Part shown: positions 47,022 through 56,159 of the stretch, piece after piece
Layout: every line of letters begins with the position of its first letter
Numbering within the stretch: the first letter of the stretch is position 1
NCBI RefSeq assembly: GCF_024345185.1
Contig: NZ_BROB01000012.1
Coordinates: forward strand, 20,888-84,887
Source: Levilactobacillus humaensis
GTDB lineage: Bacteria > Bacillota > Bacilli > Lactobacillales > Lactobacillaceae
Direction of reading: 5' to 3'
DNA length: 64,000 bases
The notes under the pieces: generated by a model
Seen by the model: the letters and a program-made list of their open reading frames with translations, nothing else
What the model was told of the DNA's origin: nothing
Databases searched by the model: none
Position numbers and translations under genes: made by a program

Positions 47022-48041
47022 ATGGCTGATGATGACGAACGACTAGTCTCACCGGAACCCGCCGACGAGGGGGAAGATTCGATTGAAAAATCCCTTCGCC
47101 CCCAGACCTTGCAGCAATACATTGGTCAGGATCCGATTAAGCACGAGCTCCGGGTTTATATTCAGGCCGCTAAACAACGGGAAGAGTCATTGGACCACGT
47201 CCTGTTGTACGGGCCTCCTGGACTAGGGAAGACCACCATGGCAATGGTGATTGCCAACGAAATGGGCGTGCAGATTCGCACGACCAGTGGCCCAGCCATC
47301 GAGAAGCCCGGCGACCTGGTGGCTCTGTTAAACGAACTCCAACCCGGGGACATTCTCTTTATTGATGAAATTCACCGGTTGCCCAAGATTGTCGAGGAAA
47401 TGTTGTACTCCGCAATGGAAGACTTCTATATCGATATCGTGGTTGGTCAGGGACCAACTGCCCATCCGGTGCACTTTCCACTGCCACCGTTTACCTTAAT
47501 TGGGGCAACGACGCGGGCTGGTCTCTTGTCGGCACCGCTCCGAGATCGCTTCGGAATCGTGGAACACATGGCTTACTACCGCACGGAAGATCTCCAGGAA
47601 ATTGTTCAGCGTTCAGCGGCCATCTTCAATACCACGATTGCGACTGAGGGGGCGCACGAGATTGCCTTGCGGTCACGTGGAACGCCGCGGATTGCGAACC
47701 GTTTGTTGAAACGGATTCGTGATTTTGCCGAGGTGTCGCCCGACCACTCGACGATTGATGTGGCGATTGTTGATCACGCCTTGACCCTACTTCGCGTGGA
47801 TTCGGCGGGGTTAGACCGCACGGATATCAAGTTACTGCGCACCATGATTGACTACTATGATGGGGGCCCAGTGGGTCTTGGAACGTTGGCAGCCAATGTG
47901 GGTGAGGAGACGGAGACCGTGGCGGCCATGTATGAGCCGTACCTCTTACAACGCGGTTATCTGAAACGAACGGCTCGCGGACGAGTCGTCACCGCCGCCG
48001 GCTATGAACATCTCGGAATTGAAATGCCGCATCACGACTAA
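47022..48041 (+). CDS. ruvB: Holliday junction branch migration helicase RuvB
   Basis: 339 residues, AAA+ ATPase. Walker A is [11 protein letters not shown] (about 65-75), Walker [10 protein letters not shown], sensor 1 GATTRAG and the arginine finger region LRDRFG. A winged helix forms the C-terminus ([13 protein letters not shown]). It drives branch migration with RuvA. No RuvC is expected in Firmicutes, where RecU resolves junctions; neither is in the window. AAAGGAGG precedes the ATG. Confidence 0.98.
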   Translation: MADDDERLVSPEPADEGEDSIEKSLRPQTLQQYIGQDPIKHELRVYIQAAKQREESLDHVLLYGPPGLGKTTMAMVIANEMGVQIRTTSGPAIEKPGDLVALLNELQPGDILFIDEIHRLPKIVEEMLYSAMEDFYIDIVVGQGPTAHPVHFPLPPFTLIGATTRAGLLSAPLRDRFGIVEHMAYYRTEDLQEIVQRSAAIFNTTIATEGAHEIALRSRGTPRIANRLLKRIRDFAEVSPDHSTIDVAIVDHALTLLRVDSAGLDRTDIKLLRTMIDYYDGGPVGLGTLAANVGEETETVAAMYEPYLLQRGYLKRTARGRVVTAAGYEHLGIEMPHHD

Positions 48042-48149
48042 TAAAATGGCGGTATTAGGTGTTTGGCGGTTCTTTTAGAAATAATTGGACGGAACCCTTT
48101 GATTCTGGTAGAGTTGTTCAATAGAGATAAAATGAAGGAGTGAATGAGT

Positions 48150-48566
48150 GTGTTTGGAAATTTGACAGTTGCTGCTGCTAAGGGCAGTTCGTTACCAACC
48201 ATTGCAATTTTAGTTGTATTCTTAGTTTTGATGTACTTTATCATGGTGCGTCCACAACAAAAGCAACAAAAGAAGCACCGTGAAATGATGAGCCAATTAA
48301 AGAAGGGTGACCACGTGGTTACCATCGGCCGTTTGCATGGGGTTATTGATGAAATCAACGACGCCGACAAGACCGCTACGCTTGATTGTGACGGGATCTT
48401 CTTGACGTTTGATCTTCGTGCCATTTCCGCCGTGTCTGCTCAAGGCCCACAAGCCGTTGCAGCACCCGCAGAAAAAGAAGCCGAAGAAACGCCAGCAGAA
48501 TCAACTGATGCTGAAGCTAAGACGGATGATGTTGAAACGTCTGACTCCGACAGCGACGCTGAATAA
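48150..48566 (+). CDS. yajC: Sec translocon accessory protein YajC
   Basis: 138 residues. One N-terminal membrane segment (LPTIAILVVFLVLMYFIMVRPQQKQ) is followed by the family motif LKKGDHVVTIGRLHGVIDEI, then a 45-residue acidic, low-complexity tail. It binds SecDF in other bacteria; its role is minor. The GTG start at 48150 is 9 bases after AAGGAG; an ATG at 48144 is only 3 bases away. It follows ruvB by about 100 bases, the usual order in lactobacilli. Confidence 0.92.
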   Translation: MFGNLTVAAAKGSSLPTIAILVVFLVLMYFIMVRPQQKQQKKHREMMSQLKKGDHVVTIGRLHGVIDEINDADKTATLDCDGIFLTFDLRAISAVSAQGPQAVAAPAEKEAEETPAESTDAEAKTDDVETSDSDSDAE

Positions 48567-48574
48567 GCTTATCG

Positions 48575-48606
48575 AACGACCCCTATAGGTGGAGGTCGTT
48601 TTTTTT
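48575..48606 (+). terminator. Terminator after yajC
   Basis: AACGACC pairs with GGTCGTT, followed by a run of eight T. Confidence 0.85.
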
Positions 48607-48640
48607 CGCCTAAAATTCCATTTGGTCGCAAACATTTTCG

Positions 48641-48669
48641 TTGCCGGCAAACGTACGTTTGGATATAAT
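48641..48669 (+). promoter_or_regulatory. dinB promoter with LexA box between -35 and -10
   Basis: TTGCCG (48641-48646), a 17-base spacer and TATAAT (48664-48669). The perfect palindrome CAAACGTACGTTTG (48648-48661) fills the spacer, matching C-G/A-AAC-RNRY-GTTYG, so LexA would block polymerase. Confidence 0.75.
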
Positions 48670-48718
48670 TTAAGTATTAACGACAGGGCGTACCAGTCTG
48701 TGGGAGGAGGGAATTCGA

Positions 48719-49834
48719 ATGGAACTGACCGATCAACAGAAGCAACGCAAGATTATCCACGTCGACATGGATGCCTTCTACGCCTCGATTGAAGAACGGG
48801 ACCATCCCGAATTCAAAGGGCATCCGTTGATCATTGCCCAGGATCCCCGCAAGACTGGGGGCCGGGGCGTGGTGGCGACCGCAAACTATGTGGCGCGTCA
48901 GGCGGGGGTTCACTCCGCGATGAGTGCCAGTGAGGCCCTTAAGCTGAGTCCTAAGGCAATCTTTCAGACGCCAAACTTTCCGTTATATCGGCAGGTGTCG
49001 GACCAGATTCACGCCATTTTCCATGAATACACCGATAAAATTGAAACGGTGGCCTTCGATGAAGCCTACCTCGATGTGACCGAGAACAAGCATCACCTGC
49101 ACTCGGCGGTTCAGGTGGCCCATGCCATTCAAACGGAAATCTTCGATCAGACCCACCTAACTTGTTCAACCGGGATTTCTTACAGTAAATTTCTGGCTAA
49201 AGAGGCCTCGGACTTTCGCAAGCCGGTGGGGGTCAGTGTCATCATGCCCGAAGAAGCCCATGATTTTCTGATGGCCCTGCCGATCGAACGGTTTCGTGGG
49301 GTAGGAAAGAAAACTGTGCCCAAGATGTATGATCTCGGCATTCGTAATGGGGCCGACCTTTACCAACGCAGTCAACTTAGTTTGATTCACGATTTTGGCA
49401 AATTCGGTTATATCCTCTACCAACGGGTACGAGGGATTGATGACCGACCCGTCGAGTATCAACGAGAGCGCAAGTCCATTGGGAAGGAACGCACCTATGG
49501 CCCGCCACTGACGACAATGGGGGAGGTCGAGGCTCAGTTGCGGTACTTGGCCAATCTGGTGGCCGAGGCCATGCGTCAGAAACAACGCCATGGCAAGACG
49601 CTTGTGTTGAAACTACGGGACAGCGAATTCAATACGGTGACGCGGCGGGTGACTCAGGCAGACTTTATTGCGAACGATGCCGACCTTTACTACGATTTGG
49701 CCTTAGAAATTTACCATGAAGTGGCGCGATCCGATGAGGAGGTTCGCCTCCTAGGCATCACGTTGACGGGACTGGCACCACTGGCATTTGAAAACATCAC
49801 ACTGCCTTTATTTGGCGATCACCCAGTAAAATGA
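48719..49834 (+). CDS. dinB: DNA polymerase IV (Y-family)
   Basis: 371 residues. The catalytic motif [13 protein letters not shown] (about 13-25) and the SxDE-equivalent [11 protein letters not shown] give the metal-binding acids. The steric region [11 protein letters not shown] and the thumb HhH motif GVGKKT follow, with a little-finger domain at the C-terminus. The end LPLFG resembles a beta-clamp binding motif. It does error-prone and lesion bypass synthesis. GGGAGGAGGG precedes the ATG. The promoter is overlaid by a LexA-like palindrome. Confidence 0.96.
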   Translation: MELTDQQKQRKIIHVDMDAFYASIEERDHPEFKGHPLIIAQDPRKTGGRGVVATANYVARQAGVHSAMSASEALKLSPKAIFQTPNFPLYRQVSDQIHAIFHEYTDKIETVAFDEAYLDVTENKHHLHSAVQVAHAIQTEIFDQTHLTCSTGISYSKFLAKEASDFRKPVGVSVIMPEEAHDFLMALPIERFRGVGKKTVPKMYDLGIRNGADLYQRSQLSLIHDFGKFGYILYQRVRGIDDRPVEYQRERKSIGKERTYGPPLTTMGEVEAQLRYLANLVAEAMRQKQRHGKTLVLKLRDSEFNTVTRRVTQADFIANDADLYYDLALEIYHEVARSDEEVRLLGITLTGLAPLAFENITLPLFGDHPVK

Positions 49835-49931
49835 TCGACTTCCTTTGATATTACCCCGTAAAACTTGTATACTGAAACGCGGTATCGACGCGATTAGGTC
49901 GACAAATCGGATAGAGAATGGGTGAACATTT

Positions 49932-50897
49932 ATGGCTATTGAAGCTGCCATCTTAGAACAAATTAAAAAATTCAAAACAATTATTATTCACCGTCATCAG
50001 CGACCAGATCCCGATTGTATCGGGGCTCAGCTGGCTTTACGGGACATTCTCCGTGCTAGTTTTCCGGAGAAGGCCATCTATGCGGTGGGCAAACACTATC
50101 CAGGATTCGACTGGATGGGGCAAGCTGACCAGGACGTGAGTGATGATGTCTATCAGGATGCGTTGGTTATTGTCGTGGATACTGCCAATCAACCACGAGT
50201 TGACGACGAACGCTGGCAGACTGGGGCTGAGGTGATCAAGATTGATCATCATCCTAATGAAGATGCTTTTGGGGATCTCCAATGGGTCTTGGACCAGGCG
50301 TCCAGCACGTCCGAAATTATTTATGACTGGTTCGCCGTTAACCAGACTGATCTGGTGATGCCAGACGATGCTGCTCGACTACTTTATGCCGGCATTGTCG
50401 GGGACACGGGACGTTTCATGTATCCCGCCACTTCGGCGAACACGATGGCTGTTGCGGGCAAACTCATGACCTATGACTTCTCCGCAACGACGGTCAACCA
50501 GGCCGAAGATGAAGTGTCACCGGCCGTGGCCAAGCTATCGGCTTACGTTTATCAGAACCTGACTATCTTGCCAAGTGGGGCGGCTTACCTGAAGCTCAGT
50601 GACGAAGTGGTGGAACCCTTCGGCCTGGGTACCGGGGACTCAACGTCTGCGGTGGTGCCACTACCTGGTAAGATTACGACGGTGGTTGCTTGGGCCATCT
50701 TTGTAGAATCGAAAGACCATACGTACCGGATTCGGTTACGGTCTAAGGGCCCATCCATCAATGGATTGGCGAAGGCTCATGGCGGTGGCGGACACGCGCT
50801 GGCCAGTGGGGCTTCGGCCAAGGACCAAGCCGAGATCGACCAGGTTATCCACGAGCTCGATGAGTTAGTGGCTAACGATAAAGGAGAAAATGAATGA
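49932..50897 (+). CDS. nrnA: DHH-family nanoRNase/pAp phosphatase NrnA
   Basis: 321 residues. The DHH domain has HRHQRPDPDCIGAQ and VIKIDHHP (metal ligands); the DHHA1 domain ends with GGGGHALASGA. NrnA degrades short RNA oligonucleotides and converts pAp to AMP. The reading frame overlaps the next gene by 4 bases (ATGA), indicating translational coupling. GAATGGGTG precedes the ATG. Confidence 0.92.
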   Translation: MAIEAAILEQIKKFKTIIIHRHQRPDPDCIGAQLALRDILRASFPEKAIYAVGKHYPGFDWMGQADQDVSDDVYQDALVIVVDTANQPRVDDERWQTGAEVIKIDHHPNEDAFGDLQWVLDQASSTSEIIYDWFAVNQTDLVMPDDAARLLYAGIVGDTGRFMYPATSANTMAVAGKLMTYDFSATTVNQAEDEVSPAVAKLSAYVYQNLTILPSGAAYLKLSDEVVEPFGLGTGDSTSAVVPLPGKITTVVAWAIFVESKDHTYRIRLRSKGPSINGLAKAHGGGGHALASGASAKDQAEIDQVIHELDELVANDKGENE

Positions 50898-52252
50898 CCG
50901 CAAATTTTAAGCAATTCAACCTGCAGCCGTACTTAATGACGGCCTTGCAAAAGATTGGCTTCACCGAACCAACACCGGTGCAAGCTAAATTAATCCCCGT
51001 GATTGCCTCGGGGAAAGATGTGGTTGGCCAATCCCAAACTGGGAGTGGTAAGACTCATACTTTTTTACTGCCAATTTTTAATCAATTAACGTCAGAAAAC
51101 CAGGTTCAAGCCGTCATTACGACGCCTAGCCGGGAACTGGCTTACCAAATTCACGCCGCTGCCGAACAACTGGCCGCCGAAGCCCCATTTGAAATTCGGA
51201 TTGGGAACTACGTCGGGGGAACTGATAAGCAGCGTCAAGTGAACAAATTACACCATTATCAACCACAACTTGTGATTGGGACTCCCGGTCGGGTACAGGA
51301 TTTAATCCAATCAAAGGCCTTAGATGTCCATACCACGCGTCAATTTATCGTCGATGAAGCCGATATGACGTTGGACCTTGGTTTCTTAGACCAAGTCGAT
51401 AAGATTGCTAGTCGGATGCCAAGCCACCTGCAAATGATGGTGTTCTCCGCAACGATCCCCCAACGACTCGATCCATTCTTGAAGAAGTATATGAATCACC
51501 CCGTTATCGAAGAAATTCCAACGGCCACGGTGATCTCATCCACGATCGATAACTGGTTAATTTCAACCAAGGGTCAAAACCGAAATCAATTGATTTACCA
51601 ATTGATCACGATGGGTGAACCCTACCTGGTGCTGATCTTTGCCAATACCAAGGATCGTGTCGAACAGATCCATGACTTCCTGAAGGCACAAGGCCTGAAG
51701 GTTGCCATGATTCATGGGGGCATCAAGCCACGTGAACGGAAGCGGGTCATGCGTGAAGTGAAGAACCTCCAGTACCAATTCGTTGTCGCAACCGACTTGG
51801 CTGCCCGGGGCATTGATATCGATGGGGTCTCCCACGTCATCAATGATGATGTGCCTGAAGATCTTGATTTCTTCATTCACCGAGTTGGCCGGACAGGTCG
51901 TCAGGGGATGCCAGGAACGGCAATCACCCTGTATACACCTGATGAGGAAGCCAAGATTGCCGAAATTGAAAAGATGGGCATTAAGTTCCAGCCTAAGCGG
52001 ATCAGTAACGGCGAAATTGTCGATTCCTATGACCGGAATCGACGGACCCAACGGCGCAAGAGTACCCAAAAACTGGACCCATCACTGATTGGTTACGTGA
52101 TGAAAAAGAAGAAGAAGATCAAGCCTGGTTACAAGCACCAAATCAAGCAAGAAATTCATCGTCGTAAGGACCAGGAAAAGCGGGTTGCTGCCCGTCAGAG
52201 TGCCCGAAACGAACGGAAACGTCGCAAGCGCGAGTCAGATCGTTACCAATAA
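50894..52252 (+). CDS. cshB: DEAD-box RNA helicase (CshB-like)
   Basis: 452 residues. The Q motif is FTEPTPVQAKLIP, motif I SQTGSGKT, motif II DEAD (VDEADMTLDLGF), motif III SAT, and motif VI HRVGRTGRQG. The C-terminal 75 residues are very basic (KKKKKIKPGYKHQ, RNERKRRKRE), suiting RNA binding. CshB-type helicases act in ribosome assembly and cold adaptation. It is coupled to nrnA. The stop is followed within 3 bases by the first multi-hairpin element. Confidence 0.93.
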   Translation: MTANFKQFNLQPYLMTALQKIGFTEPTPVQAKLIPVIASGKDVVGQSQTGSGKTHTFLLPIFNQLTSENQVQAVITTPSRELAYQIHAAAEQLAAEAPFEIRIGNYVGGTDKQRQVNKLHHYQPQLVIGTPGRVQDLIQSKALDVHTTRQFIVDEADMTLDLGFLDQVDKIASRMPSHLQMMVFSATIPQRLDPFLKKYMNHPVIEEIPTATVISSTIDNWLISTKGQNRNQLIYQLITMGEPYLVLIFANTKDRVEQIHDFLKAQGLKVAMIHGGIKPRERKRVMREVKNLQYQFVVATDLAARGIDIDGVSHVINDDVPEDLDFFIHRVGRTGRQGMPGTAITLYTPDEEAKIAEIEKMGIKFQPKRISNGEIVDSYDRNRRTQRRKSTQKLDPSLIGYVMKKKKKIKPGYKHQIKQEIHRRKDQEKRVAARQSARNERKRRKRESDRYQ

Positions 52253-52254
52253 AA

Positions 52255-52469
52255 TTAACGGTAATTGCCTGCGGCAAGCAGAAATTCCGCCGCTGTGGGG
52301 ACCGCTTGTAGCCAAAGAGCGGGCTTCCAGCTCGGTTTGAAACCTCACCAAATTCAGGTGAGGTTCCAAACACGTCCACGGTGTAAGACCGGGAAGAAAC
52401 AATCGCCCGGCCTAACGCCGTTATCACGGCGGGCTCTATTCCTGCTTGCCTTCGGCTAGGTTAATTTTT
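52255..52469 (+). ncRNA. Structured element A in cshB 3' region (unassigned)
   Basis: A 215-base GC-rich multi-branch fold. The ends close with TTAAC/GTTAA and GGCAAGCAGAAAT (52273-52285) against ATTCCTGCTTGCC (52438-52450). Inside are four hairpins: CCGCT/AGCGG (52302-52322), GTTTG-A-AACCTCACC with GGTGAGGTT-C-CAAAC (52335-52371), CCGGG/CCCGG (52389-52410), and CGCCG/CGGCG (52416-52431). TTTTT follows the outer stem. GCTGTGGGG follows the closing stem, and GTCCA lies between hairpins 2 and 3. I do not recognise a family. RNase P and tmRNA signatures are absent. Confidence 0.6.
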
Positions 52470-52518
52470 GAGGAAACTTTGTTTATGTATGACAGTTACT
52501 GATAGGCAAAGACGTTAG

Positions 52519-52546
52519 TTGCCTCATTCAGACTGGATGACATAAT
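52519..52546 (+). promoter_or_regulatory. Candidate promoter of element B
   Basis: TTGCCT, a 16-base spacer and CATAAT, placed about 40 bases before the closing stem. Confidence 0.4.
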
Positions 52547-52587
52547 TGTTGAAAAAATGTGATTGAATAGGCTCTATGTCAGCCGTA

Positions 52588-52751
52588 GGGTTGGTGAACA
52601 TGGGCTCAGCTGTGGGAATTCTCTTAGCGGTTTACCGCTTAGAGAATTGGTGCCCTTGAGACTCGTTCTTGGAGGCTTAAGGGCAAGTCCAGAGACCGCA
52701 CTTTGGCTCTGGGCGTCCGCCCTCAGCGTTCCAGCCCATGTTCACCAGCCC
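52588..52751 (+). ncRNA. Structured element B upstream of alaS (unassigned)
   Basis: A 164-base multi-branch fold. A 19-bp closing stem joins GGGTTGGTGAACATGGGCT (52588-52606) with AGCCCATGTTCACCAGCCC (52733-52751), all paired with one G-U. Inside are AATTCTCTTAGCGG/CCGCTTAGAGAATT (52617-52648, one mismatch), TGCCCTT.. with ..AAGGGCA (52651-52685), and CCAGAG/CTCTGG (52689-52712). GCTGTGGG follows the closing stem and GTCCA begins hairpin 3, the same two words at the same places as in element A. No open reading frame with a ribosome site uses this stretch. Confidence 0.6.
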
Positions 52752-52804
52752 GAAGGCGCTGGACAACGCCAGTCTCTTTGAATCAACATATTCACTGTCG
52801 AATA

Positions 52805-52833
52805 TTGACAAGGCGGCGGTGGCCACCTATAAT
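52805..52833 (+). promoter_or_regulatory. alaS promoter
   Basis: Consensus TTGACA (52805-52810), a 17-base spacer and consensus TATAAT (52828-52833). Confidence 0.85.
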
Positions 52834-52839
52834 TTCAAA

Positions 52840-53056
52840 TGGACAACAATTAAATAAAACTTTGAGGATATGCCGCGTCTGACCGTCTTTCAGAAACGTT
52901 TTGGCTGTTGTGAAAAACGATTCGGTCTGATGTCGGTGCTCCCTCAGTAACATCGCGACTCAGCGTTATGAGTTTAAGAGGTAAACGATTAAAACATCGT
53001 TGCAAGTAAAGTGGTACCGCGCTTCGGCGTCTTTACGGGCAACGGTGTTTTTTATA
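52840..53056 (+). promoter_or_regulatory. T-box leader of alaS, specifier GCU (Ala)
   Basis: The T-box AAGTGGTACCGCG is at 53009-53021. The distal stem I hairpin is CGTTTT-GGCTGTTGTGA-AAAACG, and GACCG pairs with CGGTC below it. The specifier is read as GCU at 52938-52940. Stem III is AACGAT/ATCGTT. The antiterminator pairs GTAAAG with CTTTAC. The only arm next to the T run, GCAACGGTGTTTT (53039-53051), pairs with AAAACATCGTTGC (52991-53003), enclosing the antiterminator rather than competing with it. Confidence 0.85.
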
Positions 53057-53077
53057 CTTTTTTGGAGGTATTAAGAG

Positions 53078-55717
53078 ATGAAAGACCTAAGTAGCAGTCA
53101 AATTCGCCAGATGTACCTGGACTTTTTCCAGTCCAAGGGCCACACGATCGAACCCAGTGCATCCCTAGTTCCTAAGGATGACCCATCGTTGTTATGGATC
53201 AACTCTGGGGTTGCGACCATGAAGAAATACTTCTCCGGCCAGGTTGTGCCAGAGAATCCACGGTTAACCTCTTCACAGAAGAGTATCCGGACTAATGATA
53301 TTGAAAACGTGGGGAAGACTGCCCGTCACCACACGTTATTTGAAATGCTCGGGAACTTCTCCGTGGGAGATTACTTCAAGAAAGAAGCGATCACTTGGGC
53401 GTGGGAACTCCTGACGTCACCCGATTGGTTTGGCTGGGATCCAGATAAACTGTACATGACCGTTTATCCTAAGGATACCGACGCCAAGGCTGACTGGGAG
53501 GCTGCCGGTGTGGCCCCTGACCACATCATTGCCGCGGAAGATAACTTCTGGGATATTGGTGAGGGTCCTTCGGGTCCTGACTCCGAAATTTTCTATGATC
53601 GTGGCGAATCCTTTAACAATTTGGCCGACGACGATCCTGAAAACTATCCTGGTGGGGAAAACGAACGTTACCTTGAGGTGTGGAACATTGTGTTCTCCCA
53701 ATTCAACCATGAGCCAGATGGCACTTACAAGCCACTGCCCCGGAAGAACATTGATACGGGGATGGGTCTCGAACGGGTCGTTTCCATTTTCCAAAATGCC
53801 AAGACCAACTTTGAAACCGACTTGTTCTTGCCAATTATCGAAAAGACTGCAGAACTCAGTGATGGCAAGAAGTATGGTGCCAATCATGAGGACGACGTGT
53901 CCTTTAAGGTGATTGCCGACCATGCCCGGGCGATTACCTTTGCCATTGGTGATGGGGCCTTACCTGGAAACGAAGGCCGCGGTTACGTGATCCGTCGTCT
54001 GATTCGGCGGGCCATTGTTAACGGCCAAAAGCTGGGTATTGAAGGGGCCTTCCTGGACCAATTAGTGCCAGTGGTTGGTAAAATTATGCAATCCTACTAT
54101 CCAGACGTGCTCAAACAAAGCGACTATATCGCTAAGGTTGTGCGTTCTGAAGAAGATCGTTTTGGCGAAACGTTGGACGGCGGATTAACACTGTTGAACA
54201 GTTTGATTGCCGATCTGAAGAAGCAGGGTGACAGCCAGATTGCTGGTCCCGATGCCTTCAAGCTCTACGATACGTACGGTTTTCCGGTTGAATTAACCGA
54301 AGAATATGCCGACGATCAAGGAATCACGGTGGATGTTGACGGCTTCAAGGCCGAAATGCAGAAGCAAAAGGATCGTGCCCGTAACGCACGGGGTAAGCAA
54401 AAGGCCATGGGCCTGCAACACGACCTGTTAATCAACGTGACGACGCCTAGCGAATACGTGGGTTACACGCAATTGGCAACGACCAGCACGTTGACGGAAT
54501 TAGTTGTTGATGACCAACTGGCCGATGAAGCCACGACGGGAACAGTCGAAGCCATGTTCGACAAGACACCATTCTACGCCGAAATGGGTGGTCAAGTTGC
54601 TGATAAGGGTGACATCCTGGATGAAGCCGGACACGTGGTTGCCCACGTTGCCGACGTGCAACATGCGCCTAATGGTCAGAACTTGCATACGTTAACGGTG
54701 GTTGCACCTTTGAAGAAGGGGGCCACTTACCAGCTCAAGGTTGATACGGTCTTCCACAGCAAGGTTGAAAAGAACCATACCGCAACCCACCTGTTGGATA
54801 AGGCCTTACGTGAAGTCTTTGGGGAACATACCCAACAAGCCGGTTCACTGGTTGAAGGGGATTACTTGCGGTTTGACTTTACTCACTTTGGTCAGGTTGA
54901 TCCTGCCGACTTGGCTAAGGCCGAAGCCATCGTCAATGAGAAGATCTTCGCTGAACTTCCCGTAACGACGGTCGAAACTGACATTGAATCCGCTAAAAAG
55001 ATGGGCGCTATTGCCCTCTTCAGTGAGAAGTACGGTAAGGTGGTTCGTGTCGTCAGTGCCGGCGATTTCGTCACTGAATTCTGTGGTGGGAACCACGTGA
55101 AGAACACCAACGAGATTGGTCTGTTCAAGATTACTTCCGAATCTGGTGTTGGTGCCGGGGTACGACGGATCGAAGCCGTCACGTCAGCCGCCGCCTATCG
55201 TTACCTGCAAGGTCGAAGTGAAATCTTAGACGCCGTAGCAGGCGATTTAAAGGTCACTCAGGACACTGAAGTGGAACAAAAGGTCCAGAGCCTTCAAACT
55301 CAAGTTAAGGGCTTAGAACAGAAACAAGCAGCCTTAGAAGGCAAGCTGGCCAGTCAAGAGGCCAGTGCCGTCTTTGACCACGTGGTTGAAGCCGGAAACT
55401 ACAAGCTGATCAGTGGGACCGTTCAGGTGTCTAAGATGGACCAATTACGGGCCCTCGCTGACACTTGGCGTGACCAAGCCCTTTCCGATGTGTTAGTATT
55501 GGGAGCTGAAGTTAACGGCAAGGCTAACCTGATTGTGGCCGTTAGTGCCGACAAACAGAAGCAGGTTAAGGCTGGCGACTTGATCAAGGCCATCTCACCT
55601 AAGATCAATGGTGGTGGGGGCGGTCGACCAAACCTGGCTCAGGCCGGTGGTAAGAACCCAGCTGGGTTGCCAGATGCCATGACCGCTGCCGAAACCTGGT
55701 TAGCTGATCAAGATTAG
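53078..55717 (+). CDS. alaS: Alanyl-tRNA synthetase
   Basis: 879 residues, class II. The aminoacylation core has SSQIRQMYLDFFQSKGH and PEDNFWDIGEGPSGPDSE-type motif (AAEDNFWDIGEGPSG); the editing domain has the zinc motif HTATH and CGGNHVKNT (C and H ligands). The C-terminal oligomerisation domain ends with GGGGGRPNLAQAGG. It charges tRNA-Ala and clears Ser or Gly mischarges. Expression is set by the alanine T-box. GGAGG precedes the ATG at 53078. Confidence 0.98.
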   Translation: MKDLSSSQIRQMYLDFFQSKGHTIEPSASLVPKDDPSLLWINSGVATMKKYFSGQVVPENPRLTSSQKSIRTNDIENVGKTARHHTLFEMLGNFSVGDYFKKEAITWAWELLTSPDWFGWDPDKLYMTVYPKDTDAKADWEAAGVAPDHIIAAEDNFWDIGEGPSGPDSEIFYDRGESFNNLADDDPENYPGGENERYLEVWNIVFSQFNHEPDGTYKPLPRKNIDTGMGLERVVSIFQNAKTNFETDLFLPIIEKTAELSDGKKYGANHEDDVSFKVIADHARAITFAIGDGALPGNEGRGYVIRRLIRRAIVNGQKLGIEGAFLDQLVPVVGKIMQSYYPDVLKQSDYIAKVVRSEEDRFGETLDGGLTLLNSLIADLKKQGDSQIAGPDAFKLYDTYGFPVELTEEYADDQGITVDVDGFKAEMQKQKDRARNARGKQKAMGLQHDLLINVTTPSEYVGYTQLATTSTLTELVVDDQLADEATTGTVEAMFDKTPFYAEMGGQVADKGDILDEAGHVVAHVADVQHAPNGQNLHTLTVVAPLKKGATYQLKVDTVFHSKVEKNHTATHLLDKALREVFGEHTQQAGSLVEGDYLRFDFTHFGQVDPADLAKAEAIVNEKIFAELPVTTVETDIESAKKMGAIALFSEKYGKVVRVVSAGDFVTEFCGGNHVKNTNEIGLFKITSESGVGAGVRRIEAVTSAAAYRYLQGRSEILDAVAGDLKVTQDTEVEQKVQSLQTQVKGLEQKQAALEGKLASQEASAVFDHVVEAGNYKLISGTVQVSKMDQLRALADTWRDQALSDVLVLGAEVNGKANLIVAVSADKQKQVKAGDLIKAISPKINGGGGGRPNLAQAGGKNPAGLPDAMTAAETWLADQD

Positions 55718-55886
55718 TTTCTCAATTTAAGTTAAAATGTGACTCGGGGGAGCGGTCCGGAATTTAGGGCGGCTCCCTTGGTAACAGCAGTATTACGAAT
55801 AGATTACATTAGGTGGCGGTCGTTGTAGTTTGCCAGCTGATCGAGTAAAATTGAGGCTAAGTGAGGAAGTACGGGGGTGTTTCATA

Positions 55887-56159
55887 GTGAGTTCATTAGA
55901 CAAAACGATGTATTTTGATTTTGGCGCCAACCAGCCGAAGGACGTGCACGATACCCTGGTGACGGTTTACCAGGCACTTGAGGAAAAGGGATACAATCCT
56001 ATTAATCAGATTGTCGGGTACCTACTATCGGGCGATCCTGCGTACATTCCACGTATCAATGATGCGCGGAATCTCATTCGCAAGCATGAACGCGATGAAA
56101 TCATCGAAGAATTAGTCCGGTTCTATTTGAATCAGAATGGACCGGTGAAGCCATCATGA
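55887..56159 (+). CDS. ireB: IreB family protein (UPF0297)
   Basis: 90 residues, the usual family size. It has DKTMYFDFG near the start and the conserved core [26 protein letters not shown] in two motifs. In Enterococcus faecalis IreB is phosphorylated on N-terminal threonines by the kinase IreK and lowers cephalosporin resistance; T7 here is a candidate site. The GTG start at 55887 has GGGGGTG 8 bases upstream. It overlaps ruvX by 4 bases, forming the alaS-ireB-ruvX-DUF1292 cluster. Confidence 0.93.
   Translation: MSSLDKTMYFDFGANQPKDVHDTLVTVYQALEEKGYNPINQIVGYLLSGDPAYIPRINDARNLIRKHERDEIIEELVRFYLNQNGPVKPS

Noticed and set aside
52265..52459. 64-codon open reading frame over element A
   Set aside because: It follows the stems of element A, with no ribosome site and odd composition.
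52255..52751. RNase P RNA or tmRNA
   Set aside because: The conserved RNase P core (GAGGAAAGTCC, ACAGAA) and the tmRNA T-loop and CCA end are absent.
52563..52781. 72-codon open reading frame over element B
   Set aside because: It has no ribosome site, no recognisable protein feature, and runs along a strongly base-paired region.
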